Source of the DNA: Azotimanducus chitobiosivorans
GTDB lineage: Bacteria; Pseudomonadota; Gammaproteobacteria; Pseudomonadales; Azotimanducaceae
Direction of reading: 5' to 3'
NCBI GenBank assembly: GCA_965200235.1
Contig: OZ241339.1
Span: 62,001-126,000 of the forward strand
Length of the DNA: 64,000 bases
The translations under genes were made by a program, and so were the position numbers. Numbering within the stretch: position 1 is the first letter of the stretch; each line of letters opens with the position of its first letter. The notes under the pieces were generated by a model, which was given only the letters and a program-made list of their open reading frames with translations, was not told the DNA's origin and ran no database searches. This document shows positions 17,501 through 25,457 of this stretch, one piece after another.

Positions 17501-20035
17501 CTCGATTTCCACTTGTCTCGGTGCCTGCGGCGCGACTTCACCAAGGCTGTATGCCAACTCAAACCCCGCATGTTCATCACGCACGAGTCGGTCTTGCCGA
17601 ATCACCCGCATCGTCGCTTGCTCAAGCGCCGAGGCGAGGCCGTCACAGTCATGCGCCGCGCGATGCGAACAACCGAAGTGCAGGGTGGTCCCGGCAGCGA
17701 GATAGCTGCTGGTCTCAACATCGATCTTCAGCGTGAGTCGATCGATATCGGTGGTCGAGGGGACTTGCTTCGCCGTGATTCGAAGCTGAGGGGCTGATGC
17801 ACCTTGGATGATCTTCCATGCGACGGCCGCGCGCGCCGGCTCGCCGTACATGCGTAGGGGTACGACCTTGATGCGGTGCGTGCCTGCCGCAGGCGCTGGC
17901 ACGATCAGCCACTCGACATTGTCGATCTTGGAGCGCGATGCGTGTTCGCCGCAGGCGCCCCCGCCGCAGTCGGCGCCCGCGTCCACCCAGAGATCAAGAT
18001 TGTTGAGCACTGAGTCGGTGAGGGTGTCGGCCGGGCCTTCGTCCCAAGTGAGCACGACATCGAGCCTGCTCGACCCTTCCGGTACCCGCACGTCGATGTA
18101 CTCATAGCCGGATGCGGATGGCGCAGATTCGACGCTTGCCACCTGCCAGCCATCGCCGCTCGGCAGCGATGCGACGCTTGTTCGCGCCGAAACAAGCCCC
18201 ATGCCGTACTGGTTCTGCATGGCGCCTGGCCCTTCGGAATTATCGAGCGGAAACTGTGTGCGGCTCTCAAGATAGGCATCTGGACGAATCGCGCTTGCCA
18301 TGAGCCGCGCACGAACAAGCGCCGACTGATTACGAAGATTGCCATCGGCTTCCAGCACGAGCGCTGCAACGCCTGCGACCGATGGCGCTGCCATGCTGGT
18401 TCCGCTTAAGCTTGCGTAGCCGTCTCGCGACGCCGAGCCGGAGACTGACCAGATATCGACGCCCGTGCCGACAACCTTTGGCAGGAGGCGGCCATCGGCG
18501 GTCGGGCCGTGGCTGCTGAAGCCCGCGATGATGCCAGCATCGTTGACGGCACCAACAGCAAGGGCGTTTTTGGCTGTGCCGTAATTCGAGAACCCGCGAG
18601 CGCTATCGTTCGACTGCGCGACCACATAGAGTTGCCCGCGTCTGTGGACGATGGCGTCGAGCTTGCGATCACCGATCGCGCGACCGCGCGAATCATCGGT
18701 CGTGCGGCCGAGGCTCATGTTAACGATATGCGGCGCAACGGCATCGGTGGGGCGACCAGCACACGCGCTCGGGCGTGCGAGATAGTCGAAGCCGCGGCGA
18801 ATGTCGTCATCCGAACCCCAGCCGAATCGGGTCAGGACTTTGGCGAATCGCAAATGGCTGAGGTTTGGTGCCATGCCGGCGCGCAACGGGTCAAGACGCC
18901 CAGCGCCCGCAATCGTGCCGAACACATGTGTGCCGTGACCGTCAGAATCGACCCACAAGTCCCATCGCTCGCCATTCACAAAGTTTGCGCCGCAGATGGA
19001 CTCGCGACCATGCGTGATGTCGGGGTGGCGCAGATTGAGTCCGGTATCGAGGACGCCGATGGCAATGCCTCGACCAGTGAGTCCGGCAAAGGTCTCGCCA
19101 GCATATTCGTAGCTGCGCAATCCATCGGCACCCATTACCGGTACGGCGGAATCGTGCGTCGCTCTGACGAGTGACACCGGATCAACGTGCATCACGTAGT
19201 CGGCGGCAATGACATCATTGAGCGCGTGTGGGGGCAGGTTTGCGGTATAGCTTCGAACATCCGCATCGTAGGCGCCGATGGTGACGCCAAGCTCAGCGAG
19301 CGCGCGCTTTGATGTGCCACTTGCATCGTCGTGCATGAGGGTGATGAATACAGGGGTGCTTGCGTTCGGAGCGCTTGCCTGCATCTGCGCTGCGAAATGT
19401 GCGCTTCGCTTCGCATCCGCTGGCGGCGCGCCAATGCCGAGCACGCTGGGCAGTGCGGCAATCGCCTCAAGAAGCGAGCGCTCCGGCGTGACACGCACGC
19501 GAAGACTGTCGCCGGAAGCGCCTTCAACGCGTGCGCCGAGGCCTGTGAGGGATTTGCTGATTGCCTGCATATCCTCGCCAGTGTCAATGCGAACAACGGC
19601 GAAGACGCGACCATGCGCACTGCTTCGAGGCAGTTCAAGAATGGCTTGAATGCCAATGGCTGGTTCGAGCCAGCTTGCGTTTGGCGCGGGCTCAGTCTCC
19701 GGCTTCTCGGTCAGCGGCGCTTGCTGCATGGCGCCGAGGTGCGCTGCGAGGACGTAGCCTTCTGGTAGCGAGACTTCGCCCTTCTGCGATGCTCGTTCGG
19801 GCTGAGACGGCGCGGGCGGTGCATGATCGATAATTGGGTCGGCGCCCGCTTGACTCTCTCGTAGTGTTCGCTGTGCGACACGGTCAAGCACCGCTTCCGG
19901 CGTGCTCGGCATTAAGGCTGGGGTCGTCGGTACCTCCGGTTGACGCAGCCACCACAAGCCGAAAGCGGCCAGCGCTGCGACCGCCACAAAGATGGTGATG
20001 CTCCTCAAGAGCACACGGTTCATAGTGCTGCCCAC
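11585..20035 (-). CDS. Giant exported protein with two complete subtilisin-type protease domains
   Basis: The product has 2816 residues. A basic start and a hydrophobic segment (about 8-29) form an uncleaved anchor or signal. Residues 130-300 look like a long prodomain. Protease domain 1 has D330 (VLDTG), H367 (GHGTHV), N476 and S547 (SGTSMAAPS), followed by a jelly-roll domain to about 745. Four repeats between about 885 and 1397 share a W-x-W/Q-x-A/P-P-x-S-G pattern. Residues about 1400-1800 resemble a lactonase-type beta-propeller. Two dystroglycan-type cadherin-like domains follow (about 1815-1912 and 1917-2012), then a Calx-beta-like domain (about 2015-2120). Protease domain 2 has D2317, H2361, N2466 and S2589 (NGTSSAAP), and a P domain closes the protein (about 2697-2810). 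Domain 2 with its flanks is paralogous to the lipoprotein protease two genes downstream. Both catalytic triads are intact. Location is probably periplasmic or cell-surface; function unknown. Confidence 0.9.
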   Translation of the reverse strand: MGSTMNRVLLRSITIFVAVAALAAFGLWWLRQPEVPTTPALMPSTPEAVLDRVAQRTLRESQAGADPIIDHAPPAPSQPERASQKGEVSLPEGYVLAAHLGAMQQAPLTEKPETEPAPNASWLEPAIGIQAILELPRSSAHGRVFAVVRIDTGEDMQAISKSLTGLGARVEGASGDSLRVRVTPERSLLEAIAALPSVLGIGAPPADAKRSAHFAAQMQASAPNASTPVFITLMHDDASGTSKRALAELGVTIGAYDADVRSYTANLPPHALNDVIAADYVMHVDPVSLVRATHDSAVPVMGADGLRSYEYAGETFAGLTGRGIAIGVLDTGLNLRHPDITHGRESICGANFVNGERWDLWVDSDGHGTHVFGTIAGAGRLDPLRAGMAPNLSHLRFAKVLTRFGWGSDDDIRRGFDYLARPSACAGRPTDAVAPHIVNMSLGRTTDDSRGRAIGDRKLDAIVHRRGQLYVVAQSNDSARGFSNYGTAKNALAVGAVNDAGIIAGFSSHGPTADGRLLPKVVGTGVDIWSVSGSASRDGYASLSGTSMAAPSVAGVAALVLEADGNLRNQSALVRARLMASAIRPDAYLESRTQFPLDNSEGPGAMQNQYGMGLVSARTSVASLPSGDGWQVASVESAPSASGYEYIDVRVPEGSSRLDVVLTWDEGPADTLTDSVLNNLDLWVDAGADCGGGACGEHASRSKIDNVEWLIVPAPAAGTHRIKVVPLRMYGEPARAAVAWKIIQGASAPQLRITAKQVPSTTDIDRLTLKIDVETSSYLAAGTTLHFGCSHRAAHDCDGLASALEQATMRVIRQDRLVRDEHAGFELAYSLGEVAPQAPRQVEIEFSRQTLPTDTPLHVTASAWNARSAVRAILLDGASNASSPPVAANDSFDAARRIASETGDTLVDFSIASREPGEPDVEGDTRSLWHIWQPPASGLYRFQFIREGSRQSGSARFDIYTGDKIAELVSVATKTGSEIAFTADVDTEYFIRASTSNGNTPRMALTWEAADVRPDNDDIVAASGIVGESGSIEGSNESATLERGEFWNGLAATTWHTWTAPATAHWHFALQQQNHRVMVFAGDSLDSLRLLSQPSPNFSASLYAKEGVTYRIAIAATSAEASGSEYTLSWRIENDRPPIAGRTPDRFIDARLLEGSEGSLPSPYKDQLTVDPEEPPESGIGTIWWQWTAPESGRFTFFIDGSDVLRLGLWTEARLQDLALQGASIAGTGVVLDAEAGQTYSVSIGRSPDSVNVPLSQLGDATVLTWGPTPENDDRAKATLITGSNGSDLVDLRHATHAHDDPSDHVGHESLWWHWSAPSSGWHTFRVDGDPDWAVLTIYPAVSTDGAAAHLVASSERSFLANGQVETALLARAGAQYQIRVAKRPNAKQLLPANLRWQQSSAPAYLGYRDAYDGPATDPHDEADSWTHNLAMHPDDMQVFATRNGQFVALDRDATTGELSNARSIAPSAVSINNDTHVPPPLNQRVLPKTTLWWSRIHDRLFAFHPEQSNAFARNAEGDTEWTRNHMRLKPDDSGGSLPVHNTFAATSHERFLYFADLESHQISAYRLDSEWSMTRVQQFGSIEEGSAEDSPARHIGEVSQMLVTPDDAYLIAADTRGLLVFSIDPETGRLTLANHIAVASDIEDTRLRNFGELGGVVLNADEGLLFVIGRRAPRLAVFDVSASYAEPLHLLSLYRFASEGSLAPTVLQRPSAEGFAECGRAYAHADLAAVDVICETGSFVARYDAAENSLHITDYALYPGEDRFGNKVPRHGHFRRYAAEDAQGNILYRITQNGPRAEIHLMQRASAMTVDAFSNHAPSINRRLENQTATVGAAFRYEIPTDTFADADGDSLELTVSGHPPWLDFDAATRVLTGTPLAIDITAAPQVIEVTATDLQGASATLRFGLEVVAAPAGTNRAPLVDNPLPVQTTRVGETFAFVIPSTTFSDPDGDALLYSVSGRPRWLDYAHATSTLTGTPSAQEDGMTFSLKVSAQDGKGGRTETDLTITVEAAPKIIDFTFGRETDVLSEWKHDTPVELGLDFAEALDRAQRLTLTSVGSAELGADFLLDETEVTVAAGSRGARFWLTPLLDFDSEGEETVILEAHAEDGRSERVSLTIEDAGALFADAKSTLYSDLYVFFGDRTITASKIELGTIVCNLGARDNSRGVLQFRVSQSPSLRPTVGRIVSANVPPISAGSCGMVSFDVNFRDLPASGAYYAVASISALPEEIPGRAHTNQDVTGFTVTSVRQARTSCPDLGRNTSPGTADPLASQQWHIGNTGQSAYAQAGGTSKEDLDMQTAISDGRDGAGVKVAVVDTGLEICHPDLAANVEAGASFNFNAEAWLGSAASDPYLPATAGDHGTSVAGLIASVQGNGIGGRGVAAGAKLRGYNFLETLDPGRAQAFKDSLGSSTARPNSSDVDIFNMSFGSLGAESITPDDDIQVFRHGTRNLRDGKGAIYVKAGGNGFGRCSSMQRIDSVSDFNINDELGCVPVNADRNTNLPYLINVGAFNASGRRASYSASGSALWVSAPAGEFGENTPAMITTDQMGTDTGYDALSAIAGTRNFGLKPGSQDNPHGDYVSTFNGTSSAAPNTSGTIAILLSAYPKLTWRDVKHLLAISARPIDPDIPAFTVAIGGAAATLRHAWMTNGAGYSFHNWYGFGAVSVDDLLEAAASHTADSLGPFTLMTTPERAEPVAIPDNRGAGVTQRIEVSDIEDSKRIESLTLAIKATHPFTNDLGIALTSPAGTESILLPVYSETLAGDVDLDWKLLSNAFYGESPNGEWTIRIIDAAAGDTGTLDSWQLEFAVGNVPEKR

Positions 20036-20213
20036 CTGGTGGGCGGTGGATAGTACGCCGATTGTATGTTTGAAGTAAAGTTGTCTAAATCGTCTTCAAT
20101 CGGTCGTCCACAGGAGCGGCGGGACCGAAAATTCGCTGATCCGGCTTCCTTGTATGCAGCGTTGATTCTCAGTTCCATGCGAGAATACGCCGAAGCCCAC
20201 GGGAGCGCCTTGC

Positions 20214-20888
20214 ATGAAACCTGTCGCGGTGCGTGCGATTGAGCGCACAGAGCAAGCCGTTGTGGATGGCCTTGCCGAGCAAGGCGTTGCCACTGTGCAC
20301 GAGGCGCAAGGTCGATTCGGACTATTACAGCCGTATATGCGTCCAATGTACCCAGGGGCGCGCATCGCCGGAAGTGCACTCACGGTGCTTGCGCATCCCG
20401 GCGACAACTGGATGCTGCATGTTGCCGTCGAGCTGGCCATGCCGGGTGACATTCTGGTGGTCGGCCTGTCGGCTGAGAACGCCGATGGCATGTTCGGCGA
20501 CTTGCTGGCGACCTCCGCCAAAGCGCACGGAATTGCTGGCCTTGTGATTGACGCCGGTGTGCGCGACACGGCGGATTTGACTGCGATGGCATTCCCGGTA
20601 TGGAGCAAGACTGTATCTGCCAAAGGCACAGTGAAGGCGACGCCCGGTTGCGTCAACAAGCCGGTGGTGTGCGCAGGTTGCTTCGTCAATCCGGGTGACG
20701 TAGTGGTTGCCGATGACGATGGCGTGTGCGTTGTGCCGAGAGAGACGGCCGTGCAGGCGTTGCAGCTCAGCCAGGCACGCACTGAGAGTGAAAAGAAGAT
20801 GCGCGCTCGGCTGGCAGCGGGCGAACTTGGTCTCGACCTATATGGAATGCGCGAGAAGCTCGCCGAGGCGGGGCTTCATTACGAGTAG
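20214..20888 (+). CDS. RraA/LigK-family 4-carboxy-4-hydroxy-2-oxoadipate aldolase/oxaloacetate decarboxylase-like protein
   Basis: The 224-residue product belongs to the RraA-like fold. Members with the motif GDLLATSAKAHGIAGLVIDA followed by GVRDTADL are metal-dependent class II aldolases that cleave 4-carboxy-4-hydroxy-2-oxoadipate and also decarboxylate oxaloacetate; the Arg and Asp of VRD are active-site residues in that family. The later segment GDVVVADDDGVCVVP is also typical. No other protocatechuate-pathway genes are nearby, so the physiological role, perhaps oxaloacetate removal, is not fixed. It is divergent from the giant protease gene. Confidence 0.82.
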   Translation: MKPVAVRAIERTEQAVVDGLAEQGVATVHEAQGRFGLLQPYMRPMYPGARIAGSALTVLAHPGDNWMLHVAVELAMPGDILVVGLSAENADGMFGDLLATSAKAHGIAGLVIDAGVRDTADLTAMAFPVWSKTVSAKGTVKATPGCVNKPVVCAGCFVNPGDVVVADDDGVCVVPRETAVQALQLSQARTESEKKMRARLAAGELGLDLYGMREKLAEAGLHYE

Positions 20889-21073
20889 CGCAGGGCTGAA
20901 TCGGCGCCTTCATCTCAATCTGTTCTGTGCGTCTCAACAAGCCTAAGTCCGATCCGCCCGATCGGCTCGATGGAAAAAATATCCGCTAAACGTCGGGGTG
21001 CCTGTCAGCCGCGTTTGACTTGCCGAAGCGCAACAATGGACAATAACGAATTGAACTCGAAATCTCGATTGCT

Positions 21074-21502
21074 ATGACGACCTTGAGCACCCGGCCTGCC
21101 GATGTGACGACACAGTGGCGGCTTGTAGACGCGAGCGACTGCGTGCTTGGGCGCCTTGCCTCGCGCATTGCCACCGTCCTTCGCGGCAAGGACAAGCCTG
21201 AGTACACGCCGCATGTCGATGTCGGCGATTTTGTCATCGTTGTCAATGCCGACAAGGTGCGGGTGACTGGCAATAAGCACGAAGACAAGATGTACCATCG
21301 ACACTCGGGCTACCCAGGCGGCATCAAGAGCATGAGCTTTCGCAGCATGCAAGAGCGTGTGCCCGAACGAATCATCGAGCTTGCCGTCAAAGGCATGCTG
21401 CCGAGAAATCCGCTCGGTCGCCAGATGGCGCGCAAACTGAAAGTCTACGCAGGGCCAGCGCATCCGCATCAGGCGCAGCAGCCCAAACCCATGGAAATCT
21501 AA
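21074..21502 (+). CDS. rplM: 50S ribosomal protein L13
   Basis: L13 is an early-assembly 23S rRNA binder. The motifs WRLVDASDCVLGRLAS, YTPHVDVGDFVIVVNADK and the MLPRNPLGRQMARKLKVYAG segment are diagnostic; 142 residues is normal. It forms the usual pair with rpsI 28 bases downstream. The about 185 bases upstream contain a GATCCGCCCGATC-type inverted repeat that could be part of a leader, but the evidence is weak. Confidence 0.97.
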   Translation: MTTLSTRPADVTTQWRLVDASDCVLGRLASRIATVLRGKDKPEYTPHVDVGDFVIVVNADKVRVTGNKHEDKMYHRHSGYPGGIKSMSFRSMQERVPERIIELAVKGMLPRNPLGRQMARKLKVYAGPAHPHQAQQPKPMEI

Positions 21503-21530
21503 GCACCTTACGCACGGAAGGAGAGCATCA

Positions 21531-21929
21531 ATGCCCGAGGGCGTCGAATATCACTATGGCACCGGTCGTCGCAAGACTTCGACCGCGCGCGTCTACCTCA
21601 CACCCGGCAGCGGACGAATTCTCGTCAATCGCCGTCCCTTGGATGAATATTTTGGGCGCGAGACCGCGCGCATGATCGTGCGTCAACCGATTGAAGTCGC
21701 TGAACTCGAAGATGCCTTGGACATCAAGGTCACTGTTCGCGGCGGTGGAGGTTCTGGTCAGGCTGGCGCCATTCGTCACGGCATCGCGCGAGCGCTTGTC
21801 GACTACAACGCGGACTTGAAGGCGCCGCTCAGGGCCGCTGGTTTTATGACGCGCGATGCGCGTGAGGTTGAGCGCAAGAAAGTCGGTCTTCATAAGGCAC
21901 GCAAGCGCCCCCAATACTCGAAGCGGTAA
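21531..21929 (+). CDS. rpsI: 30S ribosomal protein S9
   Basis: S9 reaches the P site through its C-terminal Lys-Arg tail, here KRPQYSKR, as in the whole family. YHYGTGRRKTSTARVYLTPG and GGGGSGQAGAIRHGIARAL are diagnostic. A GGAAGGAGAG site precedes the start. 132 residues; the extra residues over E. coli are N-terminal. It follows rplM and precedes petA. Confidence 0.97.
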   Translation: MPEGVEYHYGTGRRKTSTARVYLTPGSGRILVNRRPLDEYFGRETARMIVRQPIEVAELEDALDIKVTVRGGGGSGQAGAIRHGIARALVDYNADLKAPLRAAGFMTRDAREVERKKVGLHKARKRPQYSKR

Positions 21930-21978
21930 GCGTCCGCAGGATTTATATTTTTCAAGTATCCGAGTGGAAGTTTCCTCG

Positions 21979-22590
21979 ATGGAGTCTATATCAGCCGTAG
22001 AAGCGCCCGGACGCAGGCGATTCTTGATAGGTGCCACTGCAGTGGTGGGTGCAATGGGCGTGGCCGGTGCTGCTGTGCCTTTTGTGCGCTCTTGGGCGCC
22101 AAGCGCACGTGCGCGCGCCGCTGGTGCTGCCATCACCGTTGACATTGCCAGTCTTGCCGAAGGCGAGATGGTCAGCCCAATACCGGCGTGGCGTGGCAAG
22201 CCGGTGTTTGTCGTTCGCCGCTCGAGCACCCAGGTCAAAGAATTAGAAACCCCGGACGCTGCTTTGGCCGATCCTCGGTCGGAGCGTCCGCAGCAGCCGC
22301 AATACGCGCAGAACGAATGGCGCGCGCGTCGTCCGGAAATTGGTGTGTATTTGGGCGTGTGCACGCATCTTGGATGCTCGCCGAAGTTCTACGGTGCACC
22401 AAGTGAAGAAGGCATTGACCCGGCTTGGGAAGGTGGATTCTTCTGTCCGTGCCACGGTTCGCGGTTCGACTTGGCGGGCCGCGTGGTGAGCGGCGTGCCA
22501 GCACCTTCCAACTTGGAAGTGCCGCCTTACTTTTTTGCTTCCGATACCTTGATCGTGGTCGGCGAAGACAGCGGAAAGGTGGTGAGCTGA
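21979..22590 (+). CDS. petA: Ubiquinol-cytochrome c reductase, Rieske iron-sulfur subunit
   Basis: This subunit of the bc1 complex moves electrons from ubiquinol to cytochrome c1 at the inner membrane. A Tat-like N-terminus (GRRRFLIGATA) runs into the single anchor helix. The Rieske cluster ligands are C128 and H130 (CTHLGC) and C156 and H159 (CPCHG); C133 and C158 would form the disulfide. The start at MESIS was chosen over an in-frame GTG five codons upstream because GGAAG lies 8 bases before the ATG. The 203-residue length is typical. Its stop overlaps the petB start (ATGA). Confidence 0.96.
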   Translation: MESISAVEAPGRRRFLIGATAVVGAMGVAGAAVPFVRSWAPSARARAAGAAITVDIASLAEGEMVSPIPAWRGKPVFVVRRSSTQVKELETPDAALADPRSERPQQPQYAQNEWRARRPEIGVYLGVCTHLGCSPKFYGAPSEEGIDPAWEGGFFCPCHGSRFDLAGRVVSGVPAPSNLEVPPYFFASDTLIVVGEDSGKVVS

Positions 22591-23855
22591 TGAGCACTGA
22601 AGCATCTGAATTGCCGCCATCAGCACTCGCCCGCGCAGTTGCTTGGTTCGATGTGCGCTTTCCGCTCACAGAAACTTGGAACTACCATCTGGCGCGCTAC
22701 TACGCGCCGAAGAACTTTAACTTTTGGTACTTCATGGGTGCGCTTTCGCTGCTCGTGCTGGTCATTCAGCTCGGCTCTGGCGTATGGTTGACCATGAGCT
22801 ACGTGCCGAGCGGCGAACAAGCGTTCGCTTCGGTCGAGTACATCATGCGCGATGTGGACATGGGCTACATCATTCGCTACATGCACACCACCGGCGCTTC
22901 GGCGTTCTTTCTCGTCGTCTATCTGCACATGTTCCGAGGCATGCTCTACGGCTCGTATCGCAAGCCGCGCGAGCTGCTCTGGCTCATCGGCATGGCCATC
23001 TTCATTGTGCTGATGGCGGAAGGGTTCTTCGGTTATCTGCTGCCTTGGGGCAATATGTCGTTCTGGGCTGCGCAGGTGATCGTCTCGCTTTTCAGCGCGA
23101 TTCCGTTCGTCGGCGAGAGTCTTGCGACATGGATACGCGGCGACTTCGTCATGTCCGGCATCACGCTGACGCGCTTCTTTGCGCTGCATGTGGTGTTCAT
23201 TCCGATCGTCCTGATCGCCCTCGTATTCGTGCACCTCGTCGCGTTGCACCATGTCGGGTCAAACAACCCGGACGGGGTGGAAATCAAGAGTAACAAGGAT
23301 GCCAATGGCGTGCCCCGTGATGGCATCCCCTTTCACCCCTACTATGTCGTGCACGACATTAACGCCAGCGTCATATTTCTGATCCTTTTCTGCGTGGTGC
23401 TCTTCTACGCGCCGGAAATGGGTGGCTACTTCATCGAGAAGCCGAATTTTGAGGAAGCCAACCCCTTGAAGACGCCGGAGCATATCGCGCCAGTCTGGTA
23501 TTACACCCCCTACTACGCGATGCTGCGCGCAGCGACCTTCCCGCTCTTTGGCCTCGACGCCAAGTTCTGGGGCATGGTGGTGATGGCGGTGGCCATAGTG
23601 ATCCCTGCGGCTCTACCGTGGCTTGACCGCAGTCCGGTGAAGTCCATTCGCTATAAAGGCCGCTGGTCAAAGGCAATGCTTGGGATATTTGTCGTGAGTT
23701 TCCTCGTACTTGGCTACCTCGGCACCATTGCGCCGTCACCGATGGCGACGCTTGCGTCGCAGATCGGCACCATGGCGTACCTGTCGTACTTCCTGCTTAT
23801 GCCGTGGTATACCCAGATCGAAAAAATCAAGCCGGTGCCGGATAGAGTGACGTAG
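22590..23855 (+). CDS. petB: Cytochrome b of the bc1 complex
   Basis: Cytochrome b carries hemes bL and bH and both quinone sites. The start (MSTEASELPPSA) overlaps the petA stop by the ATGA arrangement; the open frame extends upstream inside petA but without family similarity. The conserved helices with heme histidines are present (YMHTTGASAFFLVVYLH; FALHVVFIPIV; HLVALHHVGSNNPDG). The Qo-site motif PEWY appears as PVWY (EHIAPVWYYTPYY), a substitution worth noting. 421 residues, normal for proteobacterial PetB. Confidence 0.95.
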   Translation: MSTEASELPPSALARAVAWFDVRFPLTETWNYHLARYYAPKNFNFWYFMGALSLLVLVIQLGSGVWLTMSYVPSGEQAFASVEYIMRDVDMGYIIRYMHTTGASAFFLVVYLHMFRGMLYGSYRKPRELLWLIGMAIFIVLMAEGFFGYLLPWGNMSFWAAQVIVSLFSAIPFVGESLATWIRGDFVMSGITLTRFFALHVVFIPIVLIALVFVHLVALHHVGSNNPDGVEIKSNKDANGVPRDGIPFHPYYVVHDINASVIFLILFCVVLFYAPEMGGYFIEKPNFEEANPLKTPEHIAPVWYYTPYYAMLRAATFPLFGLDAKFWGMVVMAVAIVIPAALPWLDRSPVKSIRYKGRWSKAMLGIFVVSFLVLGYLGTIAPSPMATLASQIGTMAYLSYFLLMPWYTQIEKIKPVPDRVT

Positions 23856-23860
23856 CTGTC

Positions 23861-24682
23861 ATGCCTATGAAAGCTCGATGGTCATCGTGTATTGTTCTGC
23901 TCGGCTTGATGGCGTGGAGCACAGTGTTCGCCAATGCTTCCGAATGTCCGATTGAGGCTGATGTGCAATGGCATAGCGAGCCGATGAATCCCGACCTCAA
24001 TGATTTGCCATCGCTGCAGCGCGGCTTTCGCCACTATGTCAACTACTGCCTCGCCTGCCACGGTCTGCAGTACCAGCGCTACGAGCGTACCGCTGACGAT
24101 CTTGCCATCCCGCACGATCTTGTCGAGGAGCACCTGATTTTTTCTGATCAGATGATTGGTCAGCGCATCACCACCGCCATGCCGGAGTCATCCTCGACAT
24201 GGTTTGGCGTGGCACCGCCGGACTTGACCCTTGTTGCCAAACTGCGCGACCCAGAGTGGCTCTACAACTATCTCAACGCCTTTTATCTTGACCCTTGCAG
24301 GCCATTTGGTGTCAACAACAAGGTGTTTCCCAATGTCGGCATGCCGCATGTGTTGATTGATCTGCAGGGCAATCAACGTGCGGTGTGCACAGATGTCCCG
24401 ATGATTGCTGAAAATGGCGGCGAGGCGAGAGACCCGCTGGTGCCGGGCAAAGTGCTGACCGAAGAGCAGTGCGGTATCTTGCAAGTAGAAGAGGGCACCG
24501 GTACCCTGACGGCTGAGGAATATCGACAGTTCACATGGGACCTTGTGAACTTCCTGCACTACGTCGCTGAGCCTTCGCGCATGGACCGCTACCGAATCGG
24601 TATCTACGTCATTCTCTTCCTGATATTCCTCGCTGTGTTCACATGGCTTCTGAATCGTGAATTCTGGAAGGATGTGCGCTAA
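23861..24682 (+). CDS. petC: Cytochrome c1 of the bc1 complex
   Basis: This periplasmic c-type cytochrome accepts electrons from the Rieske protein. A signal peptide is followed by the heme-binding CLACH at residues 63-67 (C63, C66, H67), by VGMPHVL with the probable axial Met, and by a C-terminal anchor helix (about 245-263) ending in REFWKDVR. 273 residues, a normal length. An alternative start is MKARW two codons later. It ends the petABC operon; sspA follows. Confidence 0.95.
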   Translation: MPMKARWSSCIVLLGLMAWSTVFANASECPIEADVQWHSEPMNPDLNDLPSLQRGFRHYVNYCLACHGLQYQRYERTADDLAIPHDLVEEHLIFSDQMIGQRITTAMPESSSTWFGVAPPDLTLVAKLRDPEWLYNYLNAFYLDPCRPFGVNNKVFPNVGMPHVLIDLQGNQRAVCTDVPMIAENGGEARDPLVPGKVLTEEQCGILQVEEGTGTLTAEEYRQFTWDLVNFLHYVAEPSRMDRYRIGIYVILFLIFLAVFTWLLNREFWKDVR

Positions 24683-24750
24683 ATCCGCACCTAATTTATG
24701 TAACACGCCATACTCGCAGCCTCAATCAAGATTCGGAATTGGAGGCTTGA

Positions 24751-25440
24751 GTGGCAAGACAGGGAGAAGTGAGGCAATTGAGGGAAAAAAGAGTGGACAG
24801 CAATGATCGTGATTTGCCGGGCTCTGGCTCGTCGATGACACTTTTTTCCGACCCTCAGGACCATGCTTCGCATCGGGTGCGCATGGTGCTCGCCGAGAAA
24901 GGCGTATCGGTGGAAATCGTGAACATTGAATCAAGCGAAGTGCGGGAAGATCTGGCCGACATCAATCCCTACGGGAGTGCGCCAACGCTTGTTGATCGCG
25001 AGCTTTCGCTTTATCAGTCGCGCATCATCATGGAATACCTTGATGAACGTTTCCCGCATCCACCGCTGCTCCCGGCCTATCCGGTTCTGCGTGCGAAGAT
25101 TCGCCTGCTCATGCATCGCATTGACCGCGACTGGGCGCCAGCAGTCAAGCTTATTTCGCACGGCGTCGCAAAGGGGCCGGTACTGGATAAAGCTGTCAAG
25201 GACTTGCGTGAGAGCATCATTTCCACCGTGCCAGTTGTCGCTGAACATGATTACTTCTTGAGCGACGAATTCACCCTTGTGGACTGCTGCGTCGCACCCA
25301 TACTCTGGCGCCTTGATGTGTTGTCGATTAGCCTGCCGCCTCGCGTCAAACGTCTCTTTCACCCCTATACCAGTCGAGTGTTCCAGCGCGACTCGTTTCG
25401 TATCAGCTTAACGGAGCGTGAACTCGAAATGGGCATTTGA
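24751..25440 (+). CDS. sspA: Stringent starvation protein A (GST-fold RNA polymerase partner)
   Basis: SspA is a glutathione-transferase-like protein without transferase activity that binds RNA polymerase and aids stress survival. The thioredoxin-like N-terminal domain (LFSDPQDHASHRVRMVLAEKG, then PTLVDRELSLYQSRII) and the all-alpha C-terminal domain are recognisable. The GTG start is supported by GGAGG five bases upstream; a later in-frame ATG at 24835 (MTLFSDPQD) would fit the family length better but lacks a clear site, so the first 28 residues are uncertain. It lies directly before sspB, the standard pair. Confidence 0.92.
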   Translation: MARQGEVRQLREKRVDSNDRDLPGSGSSMTLFSDPQDHASHRVRMVLAEKGVSVEIVNIESSEVREDLADINPYGSAPTLVDRELSLYQSRIIMEYLDERFPHPPLLPAYPVLRAKIRLLMHRIDRDWAPAVKLISHGVAKGPVLDKAVKDLRESIISTVPVVAEHDYFLSDEFTLVDCCVAPILWRLDVLSISLPPRVKRLFHPYTSRVFQRDSFRISLTERELEMGI

Positions 25441-25457
25441 CGGAGGATGTCCGGCAG

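Noticed and set aside
16593..17705. 370-codon plus-strand open frame inside the giant protease gene
   Set aside because: Antisense to an intact 8.4-kb reading frame with recognisable domains; its Ser/Arg-rich sequence is typical of a shadow frame.
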